This document shows, piece after piece, positions 1-8,106 of a stretch of 33,513 nt of DNA. The stretch is from an uncultured bacterium (GTDB lineage: Bacteria; Verrucomicrobiota; Kiritimatiellia; RFP12; UBA1067), in contig CACZHC010000041.1 of the NCBI GenBank assembly GCA_902780865.1, positions 1 to 33,513 of the forward strand, given 5' to 3'. Position 1 is the first letter of the stretch; every line of letters begins with the position of its first letter. The notes beneath the pieces were generated by a model, which was given only the letters and a program-made list of their open reading frames with translations, ran no database searches and was not told where the DNA came from. Both the position numbers and the translations under genes were made by a program.

Positions 1-944
1 CTTGTCGCGGAGCGTCACGCCGCCGCCATAGGAATACGAGAAGTCGCCGTCGGAGACGATGCGCGCAGTGCGGTCCGCCTTCTCGAAGGCGATGTCCTCG
101 CGCATCGCGCCCTGCGAAATCGACGCGAGGTAGTTTCCAGCGTAGCTGAAGTTGACAGCGTTCAAAGAGCCGCGCTTCATCGAGACGAGCTGCGGACGGA
201 CGGGATGCGCGACCTTGCCGTCCTTGGTGCGGGGAAGGATCTCGAGCGTGCGGTTCTCGTAGGCGAGCGCGGTCGTCACGCCCGCGACAGTCACGGACTT
301 GGCGAGCGCCCCGTCGTAGGCGAGCGAGACGAACGCCGTGCCGTTGTGCGAGACTGCGACGAAGCGTCCGTCGGCGTCGTACGAGAAGTCGGCGCTGCGG
401 CCGGTAGGAGCCGTAATCTTCGCAAGCTTGCCCGACGAGTAGGCGAACTCCCAACCGACGAGAGACTTCCTGCCCCTGACAATCCAGTTGCCGTCGGCCT
501 CGGGCTTGCCGGACGAGACGTCCGCCTCCCACTCGGAGTATGGCGCGTAGTAGCCGCGGCCCTTCTTCGCATCCTCGACGACCTCTATCTTGACGGCGTC
601 CTTCGGGGCCTTCTCGTTCTTCGGGAAGAACTTGACCTTCTCGCCCCAGGGCGAGTTCCGTCCTTGTCCCACGCGGCAGACGACTCCAGCTGAGGGGAGC
701 GCCACGCAAAGCCGAACGCGCCAGTCTTCTCGGAAGACGCCTCGTAGACGAGCTCGATTGGCATCGCAAGTTCGGGTGACATGCGCGCGACGCCGAGCGT
801 GCGGTGCTCTATGTAGCCCGTCTCGGTGAGCGATGCGCGGCCCGCGAGAAGCGGGCGGTTGGAGAAGTCGACGCGCTCGGCGGCGAACGAGAAAAGCCCC
901 GCCATAACGACAAAGGCCAATGCGATTTTCTTGATGTGTTTCAT
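1..944 (-). pseudogene. Secreted YD-repeat (RHS-like) protein, frameshifted, 3' end beyond the window
   Basis: The start at 944 gives a classical signal peptide (MKHIKKIALAFVVMAGLFSFA) followed by mature sequence AERVDFSNRP. Translation holds in one frame to about residue 95 (SAAWDKDG), then the frame is lost near 650-660. It continues in another frame with SPWGEKVKFFPK and several short tyrosine-rich repeats typical of RHS/YD proteins: WEFAYSSGKLAKI, DFSYDADGRFVAV, NFSYAGNYLASI, DFSYSYGGG. One missing base near 655 would join the two parts. The second frame is open to position 1, so the gene continues outside the window. YD-repeat proteins are secreted shells, often with a toxic or variable C-terminus; that end is not visible here. 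The frameshift may be decay, phase variation or an assembly error. It is divergent from the gene at 1185. Confidence 0.7.
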
Positions 945-1184
945 GTTGACGTTTGACGTTTCCTTTCTGCGTCTTGCAGACGGCGCAGAGTATACCACAA
1001 TTCAAGGCCAAACGAAGCCCTGAAAATGCAGATTTTCCGCGAAGTATACGCAAACGTATACTTCAAGGCCGTTTTTCTCGCAAACGTATACTTCACGTAT
1101 ACTTGCGGAAAGCCGTATTCTGCTATACTCTCGCCGCCCGCACGGGGAGGCCGTGCGAAGAGGAAATCATTAGGAGGCATTGCA
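945..1184. promoter_or_regulatory. Divergent promoter region with CGTATACTT operator-like repeats
   Basis: For the minus gene, TGG-TATACT has its -10 box at 989-994, about 45 nt upstream of the 944 start. For the plus gene, TGC-TATACT has its -10 at 1124-1129, followed by AGGAGG at 1172-1177, 7 nt before the ATG at 1185. Between them are four copies of CGTATACTT or its complement: 1042-1050 (inverted), 1055-1063, 1085-1093 and 1096-1104. The first two form a perfect 10-bp inverted repeat (arms 1041-1050 and 1055-1064, loop CAAA). A 17-bp unit beginning CGCAAACGTATACTT occurs twice (1049-1065 and 1079-1095). The layout suggests binding sites for a dimeric regulator of one or both genes, or an extragenic palindromic repeat; no cognate regulator gene is adjacent. 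Confidence 0.6.
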
Positions 1185-3957
1185 ATGGACTGTATAAACT
1201 GGAACATCGTCGGCACATTTGCCGCGCTCTCGTTCTGCGGGCTTCTCGCAGCGATGTTGCTGCGCAGGCCGCTCAAGGCGGCGTGTGCAAGCTTCATGGC
1301 GATGCCGAACCTCCTGAAGGTCGCCCTCGCGAGCATTGCAGTCGTTGCGACAGTGCAGGCGCAGAAACATCAAAACGGCGGCGACGGCACGCAGGGGCTG
1401 CCGACGCCGCCGCGACTTTCTCCAAGGATGCTTCCGCAGACAGTATCTGACGAGGAGATCGCACAGGGCTACCGCTTCGCCTACGAGACAAACGACATCG
1501 GCCACAGCTTCACGATGCCGGCGAATGCGACATACGTCGGCAACGCACACATCCATGGAGCGGCGTCGAGCTTCGGACGGAACTTTATAGACTTTGGCGA
1601 ATGGTCATTCCCATTCGGCTCGAACGATACGCATTATTCCTCTGCGTGGTGGTTCATCGACGGGCGCATCCGCTTTGCGCCGCACGACACAGGGCGCGAA
1701 ATTTCCACTGGCATAAGCGGCAGAGTCCTCGCGATGCAGGGCCGAAGCCGCATCTGGCACGGGCCATGCGACGGCGGCTACGCAATCTGCTGGGAGAATG
1801 TATTTCTCGGCGGCGACACAAACGCCGCAGATCATAATGAAAGACAACGGATGGTTCGAGACATGGTCAAACGAGGTTGGACGCGTCTACAAGTCCATCA
1901 ACCCATACGATTGGGATGACGATGGCCTCGACAATACGATCGACTCCACGCCAAAAGCATACGACGGCAACTGCTTCGGCACCGGAATCGACTGGCTCAA
2001 CGCCAACTGCGGCGCAATTCTCTCCGCATCGCTCGACGCCGACGACGCAATACGAATCGATTGGAACCCCAACTCCAGCGAAAACGCCTACTACTGGCTC
2101 TCCTTCACCGCGACTCACGACAGCACACGCATCACAATTACATGCGACGGGCCAAGCAACCTCGGCGACATGGTTGTGATCGCGAACGAAGGTCAGGCGT
2201 GCTCTGTGCCGCTTCTCATTGGAGCCGTCTACAGGATACTGTCGGACTGGCCGGTTGACAGCATATCGACAAGCGACCCTGCGGCCACGATAAGACTGGC
2301 CGAGCCCATGCATCTGCTGCGCGGCGGAAGTGCCGCGCCGCGCGGGTCTGGCAGCGACTTCGATATCGAAAGACCGCTGGACTTTACTATGTCGGACGGC
2401 GAGAGCGGCGGGCATATCTCCACCGTCCCGGATGTCGGTGCCGCCATAGAATCGATAGTTGGCAGTTGCTGCCCCGTCAATCTAAACGGCAGCAACTACG
2501 TGTGGAGCTGCACTGGTTGCCACTGCACCGGATACTGGCAGTCATGGCAGATTGGGGCAACATGGGAGGGATACAGACGATTCTTCTGGACGACAGTCCA
2601 ATGTCCGTGCCAGCGTAGCAACGAGCAGAATCCCGACGCATGGTTCTCGCTGTCATGCCCCTCAGTGATCATAAAGGGCGGGAACAGCCATGTCGTCGCG
2701 GGATCGTTCAATCCGCCGTGCGAGACGAACGCGACGATGTCGCTCGCCTGTATCGCAGGTGCAGAGAAGATAGAAGTCCTCGACTCGGGCGACGACTGGC
2801 AGGAAATACGGGGCGTTGCGAAAAGCGGCTCTATTGACGATGTCGCATTCGCGCTTACGCTCGAGATAGGCGGGGAAACACACTGTAAGACCCAGACGCT
2901 CACCGTCGCGGAGGTCGTCAGAATGGATGTCACATCCCCCGTACAGGGCGCAAGCGCGAACCCGCCGCCGTTCATGACCGGCGTAGACTATCCTTTCTCG
3001 GTCACCAACAGCCCCCTTCCCGACAAACACCTCGTCGTTCCGTTCTGCAATGTCGCGACGCTCGCTGAGGGCGGCTTCGAAGTTGCGGACTTCTCAGTAA
3101 GCATGAATCTCGTCCTTGAGCCGGAGGGCGTCAACGCCTCCTCACTTCCCTGCGAATGGGAACTCATCGAAGCCCTGCCACAGATGAGCGGATTCCTCTC
3201 CCACGCAGGTACGCTTGCGGCGCATTTCGTCAATCCAAGGCAAGGTGGCGTGTACCGCTTCAGAGGTCGCTGCGACGGCTCGCCGTGGACGCATGCGAAC
3301 ATCGTGCTGCCGCTTTGCGGTGCGAGCATAGATGCCGTGTTTGATGCCGACATGGCCGTTGTCGCCAGCGCCATGCAGACGCTGCGAGACACGAAATCAT
3401 GGTATCAGAAGCAAGACGGAGACTTCGGCGACAAGTGGTTCTACGACCACAACGTCATGGACTACATCGGACGAGTCGACAACACATCATGGCCGACAGT
3501 CTGGCGATACAACCAAATAACCGACGATGTTCTCAACGAATACTACAGAATGGGCGCGGTCGCAACGTTCCGAGGCGTACCGACGCCTGTTGCCAAACTC
3601 GGCAACTTCATGGCGGGGTATGGGACGGAAACCGTCGGAGTGTGGCGTATACTGCGCTGGGCATCCCAATTCACCCGGGGGTTGGCAAACGATGCCACGG
3701 GGAGCATGAGCTGGGCTGTAGGCGAGGACTTTGCGACCTCTGCGGGAACCAACCTCGTTGAATGCACAACGACACTCGCGACAAACATGTGGTCTTTGGT
3801 CGCCGGCGGACAAGTGGAAAACGACAAGGTCTTCGCTCTTTGGCCAAATCCAGCGAATACCGACAATCATGCCGACGCTCTGACGACAGACTTCGACCAC
3901 AACCGACAGTTTCTGTCTCCTGGCATCGTTCGCCAGACCCCGCCGCCGCAGAACTAA
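1185..3957 (+). pseudogene. Large secreted protein of unknown function, interrupted by one frameshift
   Basis: The start at 1185 has AGGAGG seven bases upstream. The N-terminus has two hydrophobic stretches (TFAALSFCGLLAAMLL, and LLKVALASIAVVATVQA ending in a plausible signal-peptidase site AQK). The first frame is good to about 1815 (CWENVFLGGDTN). From there the protein continues in the next frame (TPQIIMKDNGWFETWS) to the stop at 3955-3957. One extra base or two missing bases would restore a protein of about 923 aa. A DWDDDGLDNTID segment just after the break resembles the Ca-binding DxDxDGxxD repeats of secreted bacterial proteins. The C-terminal part is rich in Trp, Asn and Thr and contains several Cys. 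I do not recognise a catalytic domain. The 151-aa gene follows 19 nt later and is probably co-transcribed. Confidence 0.6.
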
Positions 3958-3976
3958 CACACAAAGGGAAAGACAA

Positions 3977-4432
3977 ATGAAAGCAAGAACAACGATCATG
4001 GCCGCATTATCAGCCACCGCGCTCGCCATCAATGCGGCACCGACCCAGAACACCTACCATGCCGTCACAAACGACTGGCGAAGTGGCATGTATTCAAATG
4101 TCCTTGAACTTGCGCAGTCGCGGCTTGCGGCGAACACGAACGACATCGTCGCGGCGTACATCATGAAGGACTACGACATCATGTTCTCCGACTTCACGGC
4201 AATGTCGAACTCGTTTCAGCGCCTCATACGCGCCGGTGCGCTCGTCACGATTCCCGCCTACACGAACAGATTCCCGCGACTGAGGCAGGGCTACGAGGAC
4301 TTCCTCGAGCTCGTCATTCCCGCCCACGACGACAACTTCCGGATCCAGGAGCAGCAGCGCCCCATCCCGCCCGGAACGCCGATGAACAGCGAGCATCTCC
4401 TTCAGCTCTTCTGGGAGAACAACCTGTGGTAG
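3977..4432 (+). CDS. Small secreted protein of unknown function
   Basis: A 151-aa protein with a signal peptide (MKARTTIMAALSATALAINAA), starting 19 nt after the previous stop, with AAAGGGAAAG just upstream. The mature part contains VTNDWRSGMYSNVLELAQSRLAAN and TNDIVAAYIMKDYD. It reads as a helical, TPR-like or scaffold-like small protein, with no catalytic motif visible. Its place directly behind a large secreted protein suggests a dedicated partner, such as a chaperone or surface accessory. It ends head-on against the truncated hydrolase on the other strand and overlaps it by 31 nt. Confidence 0.65.
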   Translation: MKARTTIMAALSATALAINAAPTQNTYHAVTNDWRSGMYSNVLELAQSRLAANTNDIVAAYIMKDYDIMFSDFTAMSNSFQRLIRAGALVTIPAYTNRFPRLRQGYEDFLELVIPAHDDNFRIQEQQRPIPPGTPMNSEHLLQLFWENNLW

Positions 4433-5052
4433 CCAGATACGTATTCCGGATGCGGACAGCCAGAGGAGATGGGGACTGCGGCGGCAAATTCGCCGGGATA
4501 GTGATTTGCAAGCGCGTACACTCCGTCGCCACCATATGAAAAGCCCACGAGATAGATTCGGGACGCATCAACCTTGGGCCCGACGGCATTGGTCTCCATC
4601 CAGGAGACGATCGCGCGCAGCATCTGCTGGACGCGGCTTGGGCAGCCGAGTCCGCCGCCGACGAGCGTCGTCGCCTCCATGGGCGGGGAGATAGCGAGAA
4701 GATGGCATGGATGCCTTGACTGGAACTTCTGCGAAGTGACGAGGTTGAACAGTGCCCTCTGGTGGAACTGATTCAGAAGGTCCGGCCCGATCTCGCCTTT
4801 CCCTGGGATGTAGACGAGAAGTGGAATCGGCTTGCGGCCGGCATTTGGCGGAGTGTAGGCGAGGCACGAGAACTTCGGCCCCTTGTTCGTCGTCCTCCAT
4901 GCCGTCATCCCGTATCGCCCGAGCTCCTTCGCCAGCTCCCCCTCCGCTGCGACAGGCGTCATCTCGACCGTGCGATGCCTCGCGTCCGCAAGCCCCGTCC
5001 GCGGCAAAACCGCCGCGAGTAGCAGCGCCACTGTCAACATCGACATTTTCAT
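4402..5052 (-). pseudogene. Secreted alpha/beta hydrolase (esterase/PHB-depolymerase type), C-terminally truncated
   Basis: A 216-aa ORF with a signal peptide (MKMSMLTVALLLAAVLPRTGLA); GGAG lies about 9 nt upstream of the ATG at 5052. PLLVYIPGKGEIG is a typical first beta-strand with oxyanion region. GFSYGG (residues 170-175) is the GxSxG nucleophile elbow with Ser172 as predicted nucleophile, and AAAVPISSGCP is the usual following strand. The recognisable fold stops near residue 204 (HPEYV). The region that should carry the acid and the catalytic His is missing, because the reading frame runs into the oppositely oriented gene ending at 4432. Related hydrolases usually continue for another 60 to 100 residues. 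It is probably an inactive remnant cut by a rearrangement near 4435-4445. Confidence 0.6.
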
Positions 5053-5127
5053 TTCACACGTCTCCGGGAAAGTCCATTGACATCCTTCGCTTCCTCGCGC
5101 GCTACGTCTTTCGCGTCGAATGGCAAA

Positions 5128-6159
5128 CTACCGTCCCGCGCCCAAGATCGGCTCGAGGTTGATGCCAGGCAGGTCGGCTGCAGTCAGGTTAAGGCGCTTC
5201 AGCATCGACTTGACGAAGTCGCGCTTAAATTCATCGCCTTGCTCATCCAGATAGGCAGTCCGCTGAATAACATCAAAATTTTCAATTGCACCATCCGCTA
5301 ACAAATTGCAGAGTTTATGTTGTTGCTTTGAAAAATCCAGGCTCCATACTGCCACGCCCGCTTGATCCTCATCTTGCGCAGGAACGAAGGTAACACATGA
5401 CATCTTATCGTCACCACCTTCAAAAATTACGAACTCAACAACCGTATATCCTTCAGCGCAGACTCTTCTTTGGGAATATCGCTTATACGAAACAATTGGG
5501 CTGAACGACTTTACCAATCGGTTTCGCATCCTTTCCAATATCTCAACTTGACCTTCAGCCTCAATGCTTTTCTCAAATTCTTCTTGTGTCATGTCGGGCT
5601 TAGGATTCGTAAACGGGAACGGGTAGGCGACTTCACACTTCCCCTCGCAGTAATATGCCTTCTTCTGATCTAGGGAGATGACATAGGAATCCACTTTGAC
5701 TGTATTGTGAAACTCACTCGACTCGCGCATTCGAACATAGGCCGTGCGAACCGAATTCGACAGCCATGGGCAACCTTCCACGGGAAAGATCGCATTGTCC
5801 AATCCAACATCAAGGGAAATGCCCAAGGCCCAGATGCACCTCTTTTCTCCTGAACGAATGTTGACCGTGTTGCCGGCGCCAATGCTCTTCCAGGAATGTT
5901 CGCCGGTGTAGATGTTTACGCCCTGGGTCCGCGCCTTCATGAGCCGCATTGAAAGGCCAGACTCGCCCTGTGGCTCTATCTTGGCAAACCAACTGAACAC
6001 ATCTGGCAAAGACTTTCCGCCTGGCACCTCACGGTGTTCGACGATTTCCCGGTACTTGGCGACAATCTCCGCCTGCTTGGCCTCTCGGTCTTCACTTGCG
6101 GCGCCACCCGTCCAAGCGGCCGTCAGCAAGAGCCCAATCACAACAAAACGATATTTCAT
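5128..6159 (-). CDS. Secreted protein of unknown function
   Basis: A 343-aa protein. GGAGG six bases upstream supports the ATG at 6159 over a TTG one codon earlier. The N-terminus MKYRFVVIGLLLTAAWTGGAA is a signal peptide. The mature part is soluble and mixed, with a few Cys (KRCIW, EGKCEVAY, RRVCAEG) and a TVVEFVIFEGGDDKM strand. There is no recognisable catalytic motif and I cannot assign a family. Base composition is AT-richer than the flanking backbone, as for the next two genes, suggesting that this block was acquired together. The next gene upstream on this strand is 52 nt away, with a REP-like palindrome between them. Confidence 0.6.
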   Translation of the reverse strand: MKYRFVVIGLLLTAAWTGGAASEDREAKQAEIVAKYREIVEHREVPGGKSLPDVFSWFAKIEPQGESGLSMRLMKARTQGVNIYTGEHSWKSIGAGNTVNIRSGEKRCIWALGISLDVGLDNAIFPVEGCPWLSNSVRTAYVRMRESSEFHNTVKVDSYVISLDQKKAYYCEGKCEVAYPFPFTNPKPDMTQEEFEKSIEAEGQVEILERMRNRLVKSFSPIVSYKRYSQRRVCAEGYTVVEFVIFEGGDDKMSCVTFVPAQDEDQAGVAVWSLDFSKQQHKLCNLLADGAIENFDVIQRTAYLDEQGDEFKRDFVKSMLKRLNLTAADLPGINLEPILGAGR

Positions 6160-6187
6160 CAATTACCTCCTTGATCCTTTAAGTACT

Positions 6188-6204
6188 ATGGGGTCAGACC
6201 CCAT
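6188..6204. repeat. REP-like palindrome with GGGGTCAGACCCC core
   Basis: A perfect inverted repeat ATGGGGTC-A-GACCCCAT lies between the 343-aa and 208-aa genes. The GGGGTCAGACCCC core is one I know as recurring in extragenic palindromes of many bacteria, often linked to REP-associated tyrosine transposases; that link is recollection, not shown here. A 10-bp direct repeat (ATGCTCCACT) follows immediately at 6203 and 6214. Confidence 0.55.
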
Positions 6205-6211
6205 GCTCCAC

Positions 6212-6838
6212 TCATGCTCCACTTGGTGTCATGCCGACATCGTCTAACGGCACATCGTTACTGTCGATCTCAATGCAATCAAGCTGTCGCAGCACTGCGT
6301 CACCTTCACCTTTCTTATCAATCGTCATCATCGTCGGGCAATCAAACTTAATCTGCTCCTGCAACTTCCCGTCCTTGTCGAAAATTAGCCAAGACCCCAC
6401 CGCGTATTCATTGCTAAGTGCCCAATACCATTGCGGCTGTTGATTCTTCTGCAGCATCACAAAGAACCCCGACGGATGCTTGACATAAGTAAACGGCGAG
6501 CCGTCTTCATTATACTCAACACGAACTTTCCCATTCGTTGTAACCAACTCAGCAACAGACAGGATGTTTGTGCCGCAGCTGCCATACTCTAGGAACAACC
6601 TCTCGCCGCAATCCCCGCCAATGTCCACCGCTAGCCAGACTGCATTCGTGGCCGAATCGGTCTGGACGGCCTTGTATTTCGACAACGCCAATGACATCGG
6701 GATCTGAAACCGCCGAGCCTGCGAGACCGCCTCCTCCACGTTGCTTTTGACGTTCGCCAAATCGCAATCAAGATTCTTCCGCGACTCACTACACGCCTGC
6801 ACAAACCAAAGCAACAAGAATAGTGCAATTCGTTTCAT
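6212..6838 (-). CDS. Putative lipoprotein of unknown function
   Basis: A 208-aa protein with AGGAGG eight bases before the ATG at 6838. The signal sequence MKRIALFLLLWFVQACSES ends in a lipobox-like VQAC, so Cys16 is the probable lipidated residue. The mature part has no family motif that I recognise; it reads as a small beta-rich domain (TNAVWLAVDIGG, SPFTYVKHPSGFFVML, QWYWALSNEYAVG). It is in line with the two secreted-protein genes on either side. Likely a cell-envelope protein. Confidence 0.6.
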   Translation of the reverse strand: MKRIALFLLLWFVQACSESRKNLDCDLANVKSNVEEAVSQARRFQIPMSLALSKYKAVQTDSATNAVWLAVDIGGDCGERLFLEYGSCGTNILSVAELVTTNGKVRVEYNEDGSPFTYVKHPSGFFVMLQKNQQPQWYWALSNEYAVGSWLIFDKDGKLQEQIKFDCPTMMTIDKKGEGDAVLRQLDCIEIDSNDVPLDDVGMTPSGA

Positions 6839-6877
6839 TTCCCGTCCCTCCTATTTAATTCTCTCAAACGGTTCGGC

Positions 6878-6908
6878 GGGGGCAATCAGGTCTGACCCTG
6901 TTGCCCCC
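6878..6908. repeat. Imperfect REP-like palindrome overlapping a gene end
   Basis: The arms GGGGGCAA (6878-6885) and TTGCCCCC (6901-6908) pair perfectly. The inner arms CAGGTC and GACCCTG pair with one bulged base. The core GGTCTGACC matches that of the palindrome at 6188-6204. The element contains the stop codon of the 402-aa gene (6886-6888), so it supplies that protein's last residues (GGQQGQT). Confidence 0.5.
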
Positions 6909-8094
6909 CGTATTTAGCTTTAAGCCATTCGTGAAATCCCATCTTTAAAATCGGATCTTCGGCCATCGCATCTCTCTGAATACGCCCGCTCCGGAAGTAG
7001 ACCTTTCGCATAATGTTCGTGCCGCCGGGAACTTCAGGAACCGAAATCAACCCTATCATATATTTGCCGCCTTCACATTGAACCTTCATTCGACTCTCGC
7101 CGATCCTCACGCCATTGTCAATTGCAACCTTAACCCAAAGTAACCCGCGCTCGGCAAGCACAATGCTAACGTCATTAGTCTCGCAGCAATACATCAATTC
7201 TCGAACAGATGAAAGATTGCGATCGTTAATCGCCTTTATGAGTTTCGATGACGTTTCAACCGTCGCATCAAACAGCCGATTCCAACCATCGGACACCTCC
7301 ATGTTTTCTATGCAATACGCGCCATTAATTTTACGCATCGTAAACTTGGCATCAAATGCATACGGGTCATCACCACGGCCAAGCAAAGTAACTTTTGTTC
7401 TGACAACTGCGCTGTTCGTTGAACAAGCAGCAATCACTATGCGCCCAAGTTCCTCATTGCCATCAAGCCATCGTAACCATCGTTCCGCCGAATTGCCAGA
7501 TATCTTTTTTATTCGCTCAACATCTTTGGTTTTATACGCTTTGGCCAAGTCTTCAAATAACGCCTCAATCTCTGGCGCATGTAAACCACCTTTGTGCGAC
7601 TCCAATAATTCCGCCTCCAATTCTCTTGCCCCCACAATCACTATATCACCACTTTTTATATTCCTGTCTCGACTCGCAAGCAACATCCTTCCCGTCCAGA
7701 ACGTCACGCCCCGTCCAAATGAACGAGCATCAAAGTATTTTGTGAGCATAAACCCGCGCGATTCCGCACCCTCGAATCCTTCAATCACCAATCCAAAATG
7801 ACGTTCAACAACTTTCAGTCTCTGCCGAACCGACAAACTGATTCTTTCCCCAGGGCTGTTTGATCGAAGCTCAGCGTCATCAATCACATAAGTGAAGCGC
7901 GGCCCTTCTTCGCGGAATTGAAATATCGCATTAGTCGAAGACGCCTCAACCGCCTTGAAACAAACCGCAAAGTCAGCAACATCAAAATCGTTGGTGACAA
8001 CAGCCCCCACTCTAGCACTTCGGCTAACATCACACCACCCTGCAAAAGCCACAAAAACAATGCAACAAACAACAACTCTTTTCAAAACTCTCAT
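6886..8094 (-). CDS. Secreted protein of unknown function
   Basis: A 402-aa protein, start at 8094 with AAAGGA seven bases upstream, and 12 nt behind the stop of the 815-aa gene, so probably one operon. The signal peptide is MRVLKRVVVCCIVFVAFAGWC. The sequence is charged and soluble; the segment APEIEALFEDLAKAYKTKDVERIKKIS is helical and resembles nuclear-transport-factor-2-like or scaffold helices, but I make no firm family call. The C-terminal residues are encoded within a REP-like palindrome, suggesting that the original 3' end was altered by its insertion. AT-rich compared with the backbone. Confidence 0.6.
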   Translation of the reverse strand: MRVLKRVVVCCIVFVAFAGWCDVSRSARVGAVVTNDFDVADFAVCFKAVEASSTNAIFQFREEGPRFTYVIDDAELRSNSPGERISLSVRQRLKVVERHFGLVIEGFEGAESRGFMLTKYFDARSFGRGVTFWTGRMLLASRDRNIKSGDIVIVGARELEAELLESHKGGLHAPEIEALFEDLAKAYKTKDVERIKKISGNSAERWLRWLDGNEELGRIVIAACSTNSAVVRTKVTLLGRGDDPYAFDAKFTMRKINGAYCIENMEVSDGWNRLFDATVETSSKLIKAINDRNLSSVRELMYCCETNDVSIVLAERGLLWVKVAIDNGVRIGESRMKVQCEGGKYMIGLISVPEVPGGTNIMRKVYFRSGRIQRDAMAEDPILKMGFHEWLKAKYGGQQGQT

Positions 8095-8106
8095 GACAAA
8101 ATCCTT

